A stretch of DNA of 44,728 bases, taken from DATEEG01 sp035525055. GTDB lineage: Bacteria; Actinomycetota; Acidimicrobiia; Spongiisociales; ZC4RG35. The position numbers and the translations under genes are program-made. The first letter of the stretch is position 1, and the number at the start of each line of letters is the position of its first letter. A model generated the notes under the pieces. It saw nothing but the letters and a program-made list of their open reading frames with translations, ran no database searches and was not told the origin of the DNA. The stretch is from assembly GCA_035525055.1 (NCBI GenBank), contig DATLEZ010000094.1:1-44728 (forward strand), in the 5' to 3' direction. This document shows positions 7,677 to 16,079 of the stretch, piece after piece.

Positions 7677-9529
7677 TGGCATCCAAGGCCGGCAAAGTCC
7701 GGAAGTTCGACGGTGATCTCGGGGTTTACGGCCTTCCCGGGGATGTCTCTCCGTGGGATATCCGCTTCGATCCCGACGACCGGGCATTTCTTGACCGCGA
7801 ACCCGACGGGCGCTATCGGGTGAGAGTGTGGTCCGAACCCGGGCTGACGAACGGCTTGATCGTCGTCAAGCGAAGCGAGGAGTTTCTCGGCTTCGACCTG
7901 GCGATAGTCGCGACCACCGGACGATTTGTGTTCTGGGAAGCGATCGCACCCCTGCAGCCGGGGGACGAAATCAGCCTGGCTTTCCGCAACCCTGCCGGAC
8001 GAGCTGTCTACCTGGTGCCGGGTGGAATCTCCAACGCAGTCGAGCGTCTCGACCGTTGGTCAATTCCGGACCTCACACCGATGGATGTCCCTGCTTGGTC
8101 GCAAGGCGCCGTGGTCTATCAGATCTTCCCGGACCGATTTGCCAACGGTGACCCCTCCAACGATCCGCCCGACACCGACGAGTGGGGCTCGGTACCCCAC
8201 TCCCGTCGCTTCCAGGGGGGTGATTTGGTCGGCATCACTCAGCACCTCGATTATTTGAGGGGCCTCGGCATCGACATGATCTACCTCAACCCGATCTTCA
8301 CGTCGCCTTCCAATCATCGATACGACGCCGTCGACTATCGCCAGGTCGATCCTTCCCTGGGCGGCAACGAGGCGATGATCGAACTCGTGAAGCGAGCTCA
8401 CGATCTCGGGATCAAGGTCATCGTCGATGCTTCCTTCAATCACTGTCATCCTCTCTTCTTCGCTTTTCAGGACCTGGTCAACGCCGGGCCGGAGTCCGCC
8501 TATCGAGAATGGTTCGTGATTCACGACTGGCCAGTGCGGATCAAGGCCCGCAAGCCGATCAAGGGTTGGCAGCGGGAATGGCTTCCGGTGTGGGCCGAGC
8601 AAAGCGGATTGGCGGTCGAGTACGTGATCGACCACGGGTTGGCGGTGGAGCCGACCTACGAGTCGTGGTACGGGGTTGCCTCGATGCCGCGAATCAATCT
8701 GGCCAATCCCGACGCGCGTCGCTACATGCTCGAAGTAGCAGCCGACTGGCCCCGCCTGGCCGGCATCGATGGTTGGCGAATGGACGTCGCCCGATACGTC
8801 GATCCTGACTTCTGGATTGACTTCCGCAAGGCCGTCAAGGAGGCCAACCCGGAGTCTTACTTGATCGGTGAGTTCATGGGCAATGCAGGTGATTGGCTCC
8901 AGGGAGACAGCTTCGACGCCACGATGAACTACACCTTCCGCGATATTTGCCTCCGCTACCTGGCCCGACATGAGATCGACGCCAGCGAGGCAGCCGACGA
9001 TCTGGCGAGACTCTGGGCCCAGTACAGCTGGCCGGTCACGCTGGCCAACCAGAACCTGATCGGCAGCCATGACACCGCCCGCTTTCTAACTGTGGCAGGC
9101 GGGGAAATGTGGAGGCTGCGATTGGCGACGGTGCTGTCGCTGACCTACCCCGGCGCGCCGGGGATCTATTACGGCGACGAGATCGGTCTCGAGGGCGACA
9201 ACGACCCTGGATCGCGGAACCCGTTTCCGTGGGAGCCCGATCCGACGTCGCACGACCTGCATCGGACGATCACCGAACTGACCGCCTTGCGGCGGAAACA
9301 CCCGGCACTGGTCAAAGGCGAGTGGCGGCCCCTGCTGGCCAAGCGAGGCTTGCTGGCCTTCGAGCGCCGGCTCGGTCGCCAGCGGATGGTGGTGGCCATC
9401 AACCGCGGCAAGCACCGCCGCATCGAACTGCCGAGCGCGGGCAAAGTCCTGTGGGGCGACGGAGTAATGGAGAAGAGAAAGCTGACTGTTGGCGCCCGCG
9501 AGGCGGCCATCGTGAGATTGGGCCGATGA
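7676..9529 (+). CDS. GH13 alpha-amylase family enzyme (neopullulanase/cyclomaltodextrinase-like)
   Basis: A cytosolic 617-residue glycosidase without a signal peptide, expected to cleave imported maltodextrins. An N-terminal beta-rich segment (about 1-135) precedes the GH13 barrel, which starts at WSQGAVVYQIFPDRFANGD. Conserved regions are VIVDASFNH, GWRMDVARY (nucleophile Asp370), LIGEFMGN (acid/base Glu399) and NLIGSHDT (His465-Asp466). A C-terminal beta domain ends the protein. The YQIFPDRF motif and domain layout favour the neopullulanase/cyclomaltodextrinase branch; exact specificity cannot be read from sequence. ATG 7676 overlaps the malG stop (TGATG), so it belongs to the mal operon. 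The frame extends upstream inside malG, but that part is spurious. Confidence 0.9.
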   Translation: MASKAGKVRKFDGDLGVYGLPGDVSPWDIRFDPDDRAFLDREPDGRYRVRVWSEPGLTNGLIVVKRSEEFLGFDLAIVATTGRFVFWEAIAPLQPGDEISLAFRNPAGRAVYLVPGGISNAVERLDRWSIPDLTPMDVPAWSQGAVVYQIFPDRFANGDPSNDPPDTDEWGSVPHSRRFQGGDLVGITQHLDYLRGLGIDMIYLNPIFTSPSNHRYDAVDYRQVDPSLGGNEAMIELVKRAHDLGIKVIVDASFNHCHPLFFAFQDLVNAGPESAYREWFVIHDWPVRIKARKPIKGWQREWLPVWAEQSGLAVEYVIDHGLAVEPTYESWYGVASMPRINLANPDARRYMLEVAADWPRLAGIDGWRMDVARYVDPDFWIDFRKAVKEANPESYLIGEFMGNAGDWLQGDSFDATMNYTFRDICLRYLARHEIDASEAADDLARLWAQYSWPVTLANQNLIGSHDTARFLTVAGGEMWRLRLATVLSLTYPGAPGIYYGDEIGLEGDNDPGSRNPFPWEPDPTSHDLHRTITELTALRRKHPALVKGEWRPLLAKRGLLAFERRLGRQRMVVAINRGKHRRIELPSAGKVLWGDGVMEKRKLTVGAREAAIVRLGR

Positions 9530-9540
9530 CGTCTAAGAGC

Positions 9541-9600
9541 CCCAAGCCTCAAGCCTCAAGCCTTAAGCCAGATCGAATTTTGAGGCTTGGGACTTGAGGC
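9541..9600. repeat. Heptad-repeat inverted repeat (AAGCCTC word) that includes the GH57 start codon
   Basis: The left arm is the word AAGCCTC repeated in register (9544-9550, 9551-9557, then AAGCCTT 9558-9564 and a partial unit). CCCAAGCCTCAA (9541-9552) pairs exactly with TTGAGGCTTGGG (9580-9591), and a second TTGAGGCTT follows at 9594. The ribosome-binding GAGG (9582-9585) and the TTG start of the GH57 gene (9594) lie inside the repeat. It is one of five loci with this heptad-palindrome architecture. Confidence 0.75.
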
Positions 9601-12539
9601 TTCGCTCCGCACCTATCGCAGTCGCGCTCCTGTCACTCGCTGCCCTGACCCTCTCCTGCACGCGAACCACGGTCCCGACCACGACCGTGGTTGATCCGTC
9701 CGCCACCACTGCCACAACCGGGGCTCCGCGCCCCGATCCTCACTTCTATCTGAATCTCATCTGGCACCAGCACCAGCCCCGGTATCCGCTCCTGGAAGAC
9801 GGCACGGTCTCTCGTCCCTGGGTGCGGGTCCACGCCACCAAGGACTACTACGACATGGCGGCCCTGGTGTCCGAGTATCCCAACGTCAAGGTCACGTTTA
9901 ACCTGACCCCGATCCTCCTCTTGCAGTTGGAGGAGCTGGCCAGCGGAACCAAGGACATCTACTGGATGCTGACGGAGGTTCCGGCCGAAGACCTGACCGA
10001 GGAGCAGATCGAGTTCGTCAAGTCCCGGTTCTTCGACGTCAACCCGTTAGTCATCGAGCAGTTCCCGAGATTCCAGGAACTTGCCGCGGCTCGTGATACA
10101 GACTTCAGCATCGACGACCTGCGCGATCTACAGGTCCTGTTCAACTTGGCCTGGACCGACCCCGGCTTCCTCGCCCAGGAACCTCTTGCCTCCCTTGTCA
10201 TCAAAGGGGAGGGCTTCACCGAGGAGGACAAAGCCGTGGTCATGGCAGAGCATCTGCGGATCGTCTCCGAGGTGATCACTCTCCACGCGAGGTTGTGGGA
10301 AGAGGGACGCATTGAAGTCATCACCACTCCGTTGGCTCATCCCATCCTCCCGCTGATCTCCGATACATCGCTGGCCACCGTCGGGGATCCCGCGGCGCTG
10401 ATGCCGGTCAATCGATTTCAGGAGATCCCCGATGCCGACCAGCAGGTGATCCGTGGACTCGACGAAGCCGAACGCCTCCTCGGACGGCGACCGGTCGGTA
10501 TGTGGCCGGGGGAGGGATCGGTCTCGCAACTAGTGATGTCGCTCTTCTCCAAGAACGGGGTGCAATGGGTGGCGTCCGGCGAGGAAGTTCTCGCCCAGAC
10601 TCTCGACATCGGTTCCTTTACCCGCGACGAGTCGGACCTGGTCGAGCAGGGCGACTTGCTCTACCGCCCCTGGTCGGCCCAGCTGAATCGCAACGATCCG
10701 GTTCCGATGTTCTTCCGCGACGGCCTCCTCTCCGACCTGATCGGCTTCGAGTACTCGGGCACGGAGGCCAACGCTGCTGCCGATGACTTCATGGGACGGC
10801 TGCGCGCCATTCGCGACTCGCTCGACGTCGAGTCAGCGTTCGACGCCGGTCAGCCCTACGTAGTGTCGGTGATCCTCGACGGCGAGAACGCCTGGGAGAA
10901 CTATCCCGACGACGGGATCGACTTTCTCTCAGCGGTTTACCAGCGACTGAACGACTCCGACTGGATCTCCACCATCACTGGAACCGACTATCTCGACCGA
11001 TTTGGCAAGCCCGAAGCGCTTCCTGGAGACGTCTGGCCGGGTGCCTGGTTCCAGCCCAACTTTGCCACCTGGATCGGTGAAGAAGAAGAGGCGACCGCCT
11101 GGGACTACCTCTATCAGGTCCGACAGGATCTGGCTGTCGAGGAGGACAACCCGGGCTACCACGAGGCCTACACCCAGATGTTGTTTGCGGAGGGCTCGGA
11201 CTGGTTCTGGTGGTACGGATCCGACCAGGACTCTGGCGACGACGGCTACTTCGATCAGGCTTACCGCGACCTGTTGGGGACCGTCTACGACGCCCTCGGC
11301 ATCGACCGGCCCTCGTTCCTGGCGGTGCCGATTATCCCGGAGACACCCTCGTTGGTCCTGACACCGACGGAGTTGATGACGATCACCATCGACGGAGAGT
11401 TCGATGATTGGACCGGGGCAGCCTCCGATGGGACCCTGGCAACCGGCTTCGATCGGGAGAACCTCTACCTGCGTTACCCCAGCGATCGGCCCGGCGAGGT
11501 GTACCTGGGAATGCCCCGGGGCGCCAAGAGCGCCACCACCGCCGGCGGGATCCCGCTTGGTTTCGGGGCGACTCATGTAGTCGCGGTCGGGGACGAGTGC
11601 GGGGTCGGTCCGGTGCTCTCGGAGTTCACCCCGATTGAGTGTGCGATCGGAGACGGCTCGATCGAGATTGCGATACCTCTCTCGGTTCTCGGGGCACTGG
11701 CCCCGGGAGATCTGATACTGGCGAAGTTCGACGATGGTTCCGGGATCCTTACGCCGGCCGGCCTGGGACCGGTGGCCCTCCAGGTGCCCGACATCTCCAA
11801 TGTGGCGGTGTTCCTGGATGTCGCCGACCCGGTCGGTGACGACCATGGTCCGGGCACTTATACCTACCCGTCGGACGCGGTCTTCACCCAGGGGAGCTAC
11901 GACATCGAGCGATTCACCGTCGGGACCGAGAACGACCAACTCGTGTTCGCGTTCGACATGGTGGCTCCGATCCAGAATCCCTGGGGGTCGCCTCGCAACT
12001 TCTCGATCCAGACTTTCGACATCTACATCGATACCGACGTCGGCAGCGACAACGGCGAGAGGTCGTTGCTCGACGGTCGCAACGCCAGCGTCGCCGAAGG
12101 GTCCGGCTGGGAGTTCGGTATCACGATCGAGGGCTGGGAGCCGGCCATCTATCGGGCCGGGGCCGAAGGGACCGTGGAGGAGACCCGGCCAACCTTCGAC
12201 GTGGCGGTCTTCGGCGATCAAGGACGGGTCGTGGTGCGGATCCCGCTGTCTCTGCTCGGTGTGGGCGACCCGGCGACCTGGGGATACGCGGCGGTGGTCT
12301 TGAGTCAGGAGGGCTTCCCGTCGCAGGGAGTGCGGCGGGTCAGGGATGTCGAGGCGAGCGCTCAACAGTTCCGCCTGGGCGGAGCCCCCGATGATGCCAA
12401 CCACACCCGCATCATCGATGTCGCCTGGGCTACCGAGGGCGAGCAGGAGCAGCTTCTGTCAACCTATCCGGCCTCCGCCACCCTGGAAGACCTCATCCCC
12501 GACGACTTCGGCCTTGTCCCGATGGCGACGCCCTCTTAA
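9594..12539 (+). CDS. Secreted GH57 glycoside hydrolase lipoprotein (amylopullulanase-like)
   Basis: A 981-residue surface lipoprotein likely to hydrolyse alpha-glucans outside the cell. The signal peptide ends in lipobox LTLSC (Cys22), followed by a short Thr-rich spacer. The GH57 barrel starts with FYLNLIWHQHQPRYP. The nucleophile is Glu307 in GMWPGEGSVSQ, and Asp429 in LDGENAWENY is the likely acid/base. From about residue 590 come beta-rich modules; the last (about 740-960) contains DPVGDDHGPGTYTYP and NPWGSPRNFSIQTFDIYID, typical of the glucodextranase C-terminal carbohydrate-binding domain. The only usable start is TTG 9594, because an in-frame TAA lies at 9564. It probably feeds MalEFG. 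Confidence 0.9.
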   Translation: MRLRSAPIAVALLSLAALTLSCTRTTVPTTTVVDPSATTATTGAPRPDPHFYLNLIWHQHQPRYPLLEDGTVSRPWVRVHATKDYYDMAALVSEYPNVKVTFNLTPILLLQLEELASGTKDIYWMLTEVPAEDLTEEQIEFVKSRFFDVNPLVIEQFPRFQELAAARDTDFSIDDLRDLQVLFNLAWTDPGFLAQEPLASLVIKGEGFTEEDKAVVMAEHLRIVSEVITLHARLWEEGRIEVITTPLAHPILPLISDTSLATVGDPAALMPVNRFQEIPDADQQVIRGLDEAERLLGRRPVGMWPGEGSVSQLVMSLFSKNGVQWVASGEEVLAQTLDIGSFTRDESDLVEQGDLLYRPWSAQLNRNDPVPMFFRDGLLSDLIGFEYSGTEANAAADDFMGRLRAIRDSLDVESAFDAGQPYVVSVILDGENAWENYPDDGIDFLSAVYQRLNDSDWISTITGTDYLDRFGKPEALPGDVWPGAWFQPNFATWIGEEEEATAWDYLYQVRQDLAVEEDNPGYHEAYTQMLFAEGSDWFWWYGSDQDSGDDGYFDQAYRDLLGTVYDALGIDRPSFLAVPIIPETPSLVLTPTELMTITIDGEFDDWTGAASDGTLATGFDRENLYLRYPSDRPGEVYLGMPRGAKSATTAGGIPLGFGATHVVAVGDECGVGPVLSEFTPIECAIGDGSIEIAIPLSVLGALAPGDLILAKFDDGSGILTPAGLGPVALQVPDISNVAVFLDVADPVGDDHGPGTYTYPSDAVFTQGSYDIERFTVGTENDQLVFAFDMVAPIQNPWGSPRNFSIQTFDIYIDTDVGSDNGERSLLDGRNASVAEGSGWEFGITIEGWEPAIYRAGAEGTVEETRPTFDVAVFGDQGRVVVRIPLSLLGVGDPATWGYAAVVLSQEGFPSQGVRRVRDVEASAQQFRLGGAPDDANHTRIIDVAWATEGEQEQLLSTYPASATLEDLIPDDFGLVPMATPS

Positions 12540-12545
12540 GACCGG

Positions 12546-12593
12546 TTTTGGCGCGGAAGATCGACACCAGGGGAGCAAGGCTCCGCGCCAAAA
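12546..12593. terminator. Bidirectional terminator hairpin
   Basis: TTTTGGCGCGGA (12546-12557) and TCCGCGCCAAAA (12582-12593) form a perfect 12-bp stem with a 24-nt loop between the convergent GH57 and DUF2461 genes. The flanking A and T runs give a T-rich 3' end in both directions, as expected for a bidirectional Rho-independent terminator. The loop also contains GGAG-caagg-CTCC, which could compete. Confidence 0.8.
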
Positions 12594-12607
12594 GGGGGTC
12601 GTTGGGT

Positions 12608-13291
12608 TCAGAACTCGAGGCCGATCGCCTCGGTGAGGAAGGCGACGAAGGGTGCGGCGGTCTTGCACATCGACGTGTATTCGGTCAGGAGCCTCTTCGA
12701 GGTGACGACCTTGTCCTCGATGCGGGTGCCGGCGATGAAGTCCTTCCGTTTCAAGTCATCGATGAGGGGATGGTCGGGGTCGAAGCCCTGGGGCGGCCGG
12801 GCCAGGGAATCACCGTCGGGCGTGAAGCGGTTGGTGAATGACCTGCTGTGGGCAGCCTTCTTCCATCCAACCGGATCGGCCACGATTGCCTCCCGAATGG
12901 TCCGGGCCAACGCAGTCTCGGGTCGCCACAAGCCGACACCGGCGTATGAGGCACCGGGTTCGATATGCAGATAGAGACCGGGAGCGTGAACTCCGAAACC
13001 TGCCTCGTGACCGAAGCGCATTGCGACGTGGGTCTTGTAAGGCGTCTTGTCCTTGCTGAACCTGGTGTCGCGGTAGATGCGAAAGAGTGACCCACCCTGG
13101 GAGCGGGGATCGGCTACGAAGTGCTCTGAGATTCCGGCCAGCTTGGGAGCGAAATCGGAGATGAACTGGAGCGCCGGCTCCTGGACGTCGTTGAGGAATC
13201 GGTCCTTGTTGGCGTTGAACCATTCCCGCTCGTTGTTGGTGGCGAGCTGAGAGAGAAACTTGAACGTTGCGGGAGTGAAGTACTGGGTCAT
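12608..13291 (-). CDS. DUF2461 family protein
   Basis: A 227-residue cytosolic protein of the DUF2461 (TIGR02453) family, whose biochemical role is not established. The N-terminus FTPATFKFLSQLATNNEREWFNANKDRF and the block GGSLFRIYRDTRFSKDKTPYKTHVAMRF are family hallmarks, and the length is typical (about 220-230). It is convergent with the GH57 gene. Its start lies about 65 bp from repeat element A. Nothing in the neighbourhood indicates its substrate. Confidence 0.88.
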   Translation of the reverse strand: MTQYFTPATFKFLSQLATNNEREWFNANKDRFLNDVQEPALQFISDFAPKLAGISEHFVADPRSQGGSLFRIYRDTRFSKDKTPYKTHVAMRFGHEAGFGVHAPGLYLHIEPGASYAGVGLWRPETALARTIREAIVADPVGWKKAAHSRSFTNRFTPDGDSLARPPQGFDPDHPLIDDLKRKDFIAGTRIEDKVVTSKRLLTEYTSMCKTAAPFVAFLTEAIGLEF

Positions 13292-13355
13292 GTCTTCCTA
13301 TATACGCCGACCTCCCCGGGATGTCGAGAGGGTTCATCCGGCGGCGTCGTTCCCC

Positions 13356-13463
13356 AAATTCGGTCACTGGCGATCACCTTTCCAGCAAATTCGGTCACTG
13401 GCGATCGAGTACCGGGATCGTGTGACCAGATTTCGCTGTAGCCGGTCGCCAATGACCGAATTT
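13356..13463. repeat. Nested palindromic repeat element A
   Basis: Four copies of one word in a fixed layout: AAATTCGGTCACTGGCGATC at 13356-13375, the identical 20-mer at 13387-13406, then inverted degenerate copies at 13416-13433 and 13444-13463. The outer pair matches at about 18 of 20 positions, and the inner pair surrounds a GAGTACCGG loop (13408-13416). The element can fold into a nested double stem. It ends 4 bp from the stop codon of the AbiEi/DUF559 gene. A diverged copy in the same orientation (element B) lies beyond that gene's start. Confidence 0.85.
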
Positions 13464-13466
13464 CGT

Positions 13467-14387
13467 TCATGTCGACGTGCGAAGAGCCGCCACAACCGAC
13501 GCAACCACATACTCCGGTGCGGCGAAGACGTCCCAGGCCGTGAACCTCAGCACCCGGAAGCCCTCCAGGGTGAGGTCATTTTGTTGCCGGCGGTCCTTCC
13601 TGAACGTCTTGCTGTCAGAGTGATATCTCTCTCCGTCGAGTGCGATCGCAAGCCGATTGTCCCGGTAGACGAAGTCAACCCTTGAAATCAATTTCCCGCC
13701 CCGTTTGACGATGTTGACTTGAGGTTCGGGCAGTTCGACATTCGCTGCGCGCATGATTCGGACGTACTCGTTCTCGAGCGCGCTCTCACTCAGCGAGGTC
13801 CACCCGAGCCGATCGGACAAGATGGCTCTCATGGGCCCCACGCCATTTCGACCCCTCCGTGCAACTCGATGGAGGACCGTGGCCACTTCCCGGTCCGTCA
13901 CAAGCCCCCTCCTTACAGCTTCTTCCAAGCATCGAGCAGCAATTCCTTCGCCCCAGGGAACACCAATGTCAACCAGACATCGAGCGACGTTCGAGCACGG
14001 GACCCCCTCAATTTCGGCGATGTCGCCGGTCACGAGGTCAGTTGAACGGTGGATGATGTGTTCGCGAGGCGGTCGCCAGAGGTTGGGAGTCGTCACCTCG
14101 ATGACTCTTGGGCGTTTGATCATGCCCCACAGATGAGCGGCCGTGGCGTGGCTGGCTATCGCTCCTTCGCCCGATCCGTAGACGGCGACGACGACTGCCC
14201 GATGCCACGTGGCCGGGGAACCCGACACCAGGTAGACCGCCGGCAGGGGTCGGAGCCAAGCCCCACTCTGCACTCGTCGTGAGATGAAGGAGCTCGTCGC
14301 ACCGGCACTGAGCGCGCACTCGCGCGTGAACACGCCGTGATGACGGGCGGCCTCGGCGCTGATCAGGAGCACAACGTCCTTGTCCAT
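13467..14387 (-). CDS. AbiEi-like N-terminal domain fused to a DUF559 nuclease-like domain
   Basis: A 306-residue protein. Residues about 8-90 look like the winged-helix region of AbiEi-type antitoxins (HHGVFTRECALSAGATSSFISRRVQSGAWLRPLPAVYLV, then ASHATAAHLWG). The C-terminus (about 225-300) matches DUF559, a Vsr/PD-(D/E)XK-related fold: RVDFVYRDNRLAIALDGERYH, then RKDRRQQNDLTLEGFRVLRFTAWDV. The position that is usually Glu before LDG is Ala here. Such genes are common orphans in actinobacteria, and no AbiEii toxin gene is adjacent. The gene is bracketed by elements A and B. Nuclease activity and function are unproven. No clear ribosome-binding site precedes ATG 14387. Confidence 0.85.
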   Translation of the reverse strand: MDKDVVLLISAEAARHHGVFTRECALSAGATSSFISRRVQSGAWLRPLPAVYLVSGSPATWHRAVVVAVYGSGEGAIASHATAAHLWGMIKRPRVIEVTTPNLWRPPREHIIHRSTDLVTGDIAEIEGVPCSNVARCLVDIGVPWGEGIAARCLEEAVRRGLVTDREVATVLHRVARRGRNGVGPMRAILSDRLGWTSLSESALENEYVRIMRAANVELPEPQVNIVKRGGKLISRVDFVYRDNRLAIALDGERYHSDSKTFRKDRRQQNDLTLEGFRVLRFTAWDVFAAPEYVVASVVAALRTST

Positions 14388-14440
14388 GACGTGGTGTTAT
14401 CGCGTCGGCAGCTAGGGATTCAAGACGGTTGTTGCTCACC

Positions 14441-14548
14441 AAATCCGGTCACTGGCGACCGCCTATACGCAAATTCGGTCACTGGCGGACGAGTACCGGC
14501 AGTGTGTGACCGAATTTGCCTCAAACCGGGCGTCAGCGACCAAATTTG
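14441..14548. repeat. Nested palindromic repeat element B
   Basis: A diverged copy of element A in the same orientation: AAATCCGGTCACTGGCGACC (14441-14460), AAATTCGGTCACTGGCGGAC (14471-14490), an inverted copy ending GTGACCGAATTTGC (14506-14519), and a second inverted copy at 14531-14548. GCAAATTCGGTCAC (14469-14482) pairs perfectly with 14506-14519, a 14-bp stem, and the GAGTACCGG loop is conserved. It lies 54 bp upstream of the AbiEi/DUF559 start and 20 bp from the ligB stop, so it could be the former's operator or the latter's terminator. Confidence 0.85.
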
Positions 14549-14567
14549 GGGCCTTACCGGCTGGCTC

Positions 14568-16079
14568 CTACTCCTTCAGCAGGGCCTGGAGGGTTTGGAT
14601 GGTGTCGGCTTCGGCGGGGCCTTTGTCGAAGCGGTACCGCTTCACCCGGGCGAACCGGAGGGCAATGCCGCCTGGGTAGCGGGTGCTCGCCTGGACGCCG
14701 TCGATTGCTACTTCGACCACCTGCTCAGGTCGCAAGTAGACGGCCCATTTGTCCCGGCTCACCTCGAGTTGGGGAAAGGTCTCGGTCTGCCACCGAAGGA
14801 TCTCGTCCGTCATCCCTTTGAAGGTCTTGCCGACCATCACGAACTCCCCGGAAACAGGGTCCCGGGCTCCCATATGGATGTTGGAGAGGAATCCGTAACG
14901 CCGGCCGTGCCCCCACTCGGCCGCCAGCACGACAAGGTCATAAGTGTGGACCGGCTTGACCTTGCGCCAGGACTTGCCTCTTCTTCCGGCTTCGTAGGTC
15001 GAATCGAGGCCCTTGACCATCACCCCTTCGTGCCCTGCTTTGATAGCCTCGTCGGAGAATCTGGTCGCTTCCTCGACGTCGGAGGTGACGATCCGGGCGA
15101 TGCGATGCTCGACCGGAGTGATCCGGTCAAGATGGGATTGACGCTCCGAAAGGGGCCGGTCGATCAGGTCGAGGCCGTCGACGTGGAGAACATCGAAGAA
15201 GAACGGATACAGGGGCACTTCCGCAAAGGCTCGCTCCTCGGTCCCGAATCTGCTCATCGTCTCCTGGAACGGCTGCGGGGTCCCGTCGCTACGGAGTGCC
15301 ATCGCCTCGCCGTCGAGGACCACGGCGTCCACTGGGAGTTCCCGTGCCACCGCCGCCACTTCCGGCATCCGAGCCGTGATGTCGTTTTGGTTGCGGGTGA
15401 AGACCGTGACCTCGTCGCCCTTCCGGTGTACCTGGATGCGGGCTCCGTCGAGCTTCCATTCCACTGAGACGGGCCCGGCCAAGGCTTCTTCGAACGATGC
15501 CGCGGGTGAAGCGAGCATCGGTTGAACGGGGGATAGAACCTGGAGTCCGATCCTGGCCAGACCGTCGATCCCATCGGCCGCGGCCGTCGCGGCAACGACC
15601 CCCAGATCCGCCCTGAGCATCAGGGCTCGCCGGACCGCTGCCGCCGGGACCTCGAAGGCCTCCGCCACTGCGTCGACGACAATGCCAGCCAGGGCACCTT
15701 GGCGGACTTCTCCGGTCAGGGTTCGCCGCAAGAAGTCCTGTTCTGCCTCCGTGGCCCGGGCGAACAGGTCGTCGAGTAGGCGGGACCGCCGCTCCTGGGA
15801 GCCCGCCCCGGTGATGGTCGGAATCTGATCGAGCACCGCGTCAACATCCGCCAGGGTCAAACCGGGCTGTTCAGCTGGCTCCATCGCGACCCCGAATGCA
15901 GCCGCGTATCCCACCCCGATCCGTCCTTGCCGGATCTCGCCGGCCATCAGACCGACGGCAGTGGGAATCTCGCTACTTTCGAGGGCGCGCAGCAGGCGGG
16001 CGAGAGCGGTGGTCTTCGCCTTTCGTGATCGAGTGCCGGCGACCTCGGCCGACGTTGCAACCAGGTCGGCGAGCAGCAT
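14568..16079 (-). CDS. ligB: ATP-dependent DNA ligase, LigB type
   Basis: A 503-residue nick-sealing ligase. It has an N-terminal DNA-binding domain (about 1-175, helical, with QGRIGVGYAAAFGVAM), an adenylation domain with EWKLDGARIQVHR (catalytic Lys209), FTRNQND and VVLDGEAMAL, and a C-terminal OB-fold with KVKPVHTYDLVVLAAEWGHGRR. Length and layout match actinobacterial LigB (about 507 residues). ATG 16079 overlaps the TGA of the upstream lipoprotein gene by one base, so it is the last gene of a long overlapping series that begins with a nucleoside transporter. It is distinct from the LigC-type enzyme 13 kb away. Confidence 0.93.
   Translation of the reverse strand: MLLADLVATSAEVAGTRSRKAKTTALARLLRALESSEIPTAVGLMAGEIRQGRIGVGYAAAFGVAMEPAEQPGLTLADVDAVLDQIPTITGAGSQERRSRLLDDLFARATEAEQDFLRRTLTGEVRQGALAGIVVDAVAEAFEVPAAAVRRALMLRADLGVVAATAAADGIDGLARIGLQVLSPVQPMLASPAASFEEALAGPVSVEWKLDGARIQVHRKGDEVTVFTRNQNDITARMPEVAAVARELPVDAVVLDGEAMALRSDGTPQPFQETMSRFGTEERAFAEVPLYPFFFDVLHVDGLDLIDRPLSERQSHLDRITPVEHRIARIVTSDVEEATRFSDEAIKAGHEGVMVKGLDSTYEAGRRGKSWRKVKPVHTYDLVVLAAEWGHGRRYGFLSNIHMGARDPVSGEFVMVGKTFKGMTDEILRWQTETFPQLEVSRDKWAVYLRPEQVVEVAIDGVQASTRYPGGIALRFARVKRYRFDKGPAEADTIQTLQALLKE

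Noticed and set aside
10929..12404. Long minus-strand open frame (491 codons) inside the GH57 gene
   Set aside because: Antisense to a gene with clear family motifs; high-GC codon bias creates such frames, and the translation is Arg/Gly/Asp-rich with no domain.
13467..14387. Complete AbiE toxin-antitoxin pair
   Set aside because: Only the AbiEi-like domain is present, fused to DUF559; the neighbours are DUF2461 and ligB, not an AbiEii nucleotidyltransferase.
13356..14548. CRISPR-like array (identical 20-mers spaced by 11 nt)
   Set aside because: Only two direct copies per element, the others are inverted, spacers are too short, and there are no cas genes.
14337..15467. Plus-strand open frame of 376 codons
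   Set aside because: Antisense to ligB and through repeat element B; no recognisable protein.
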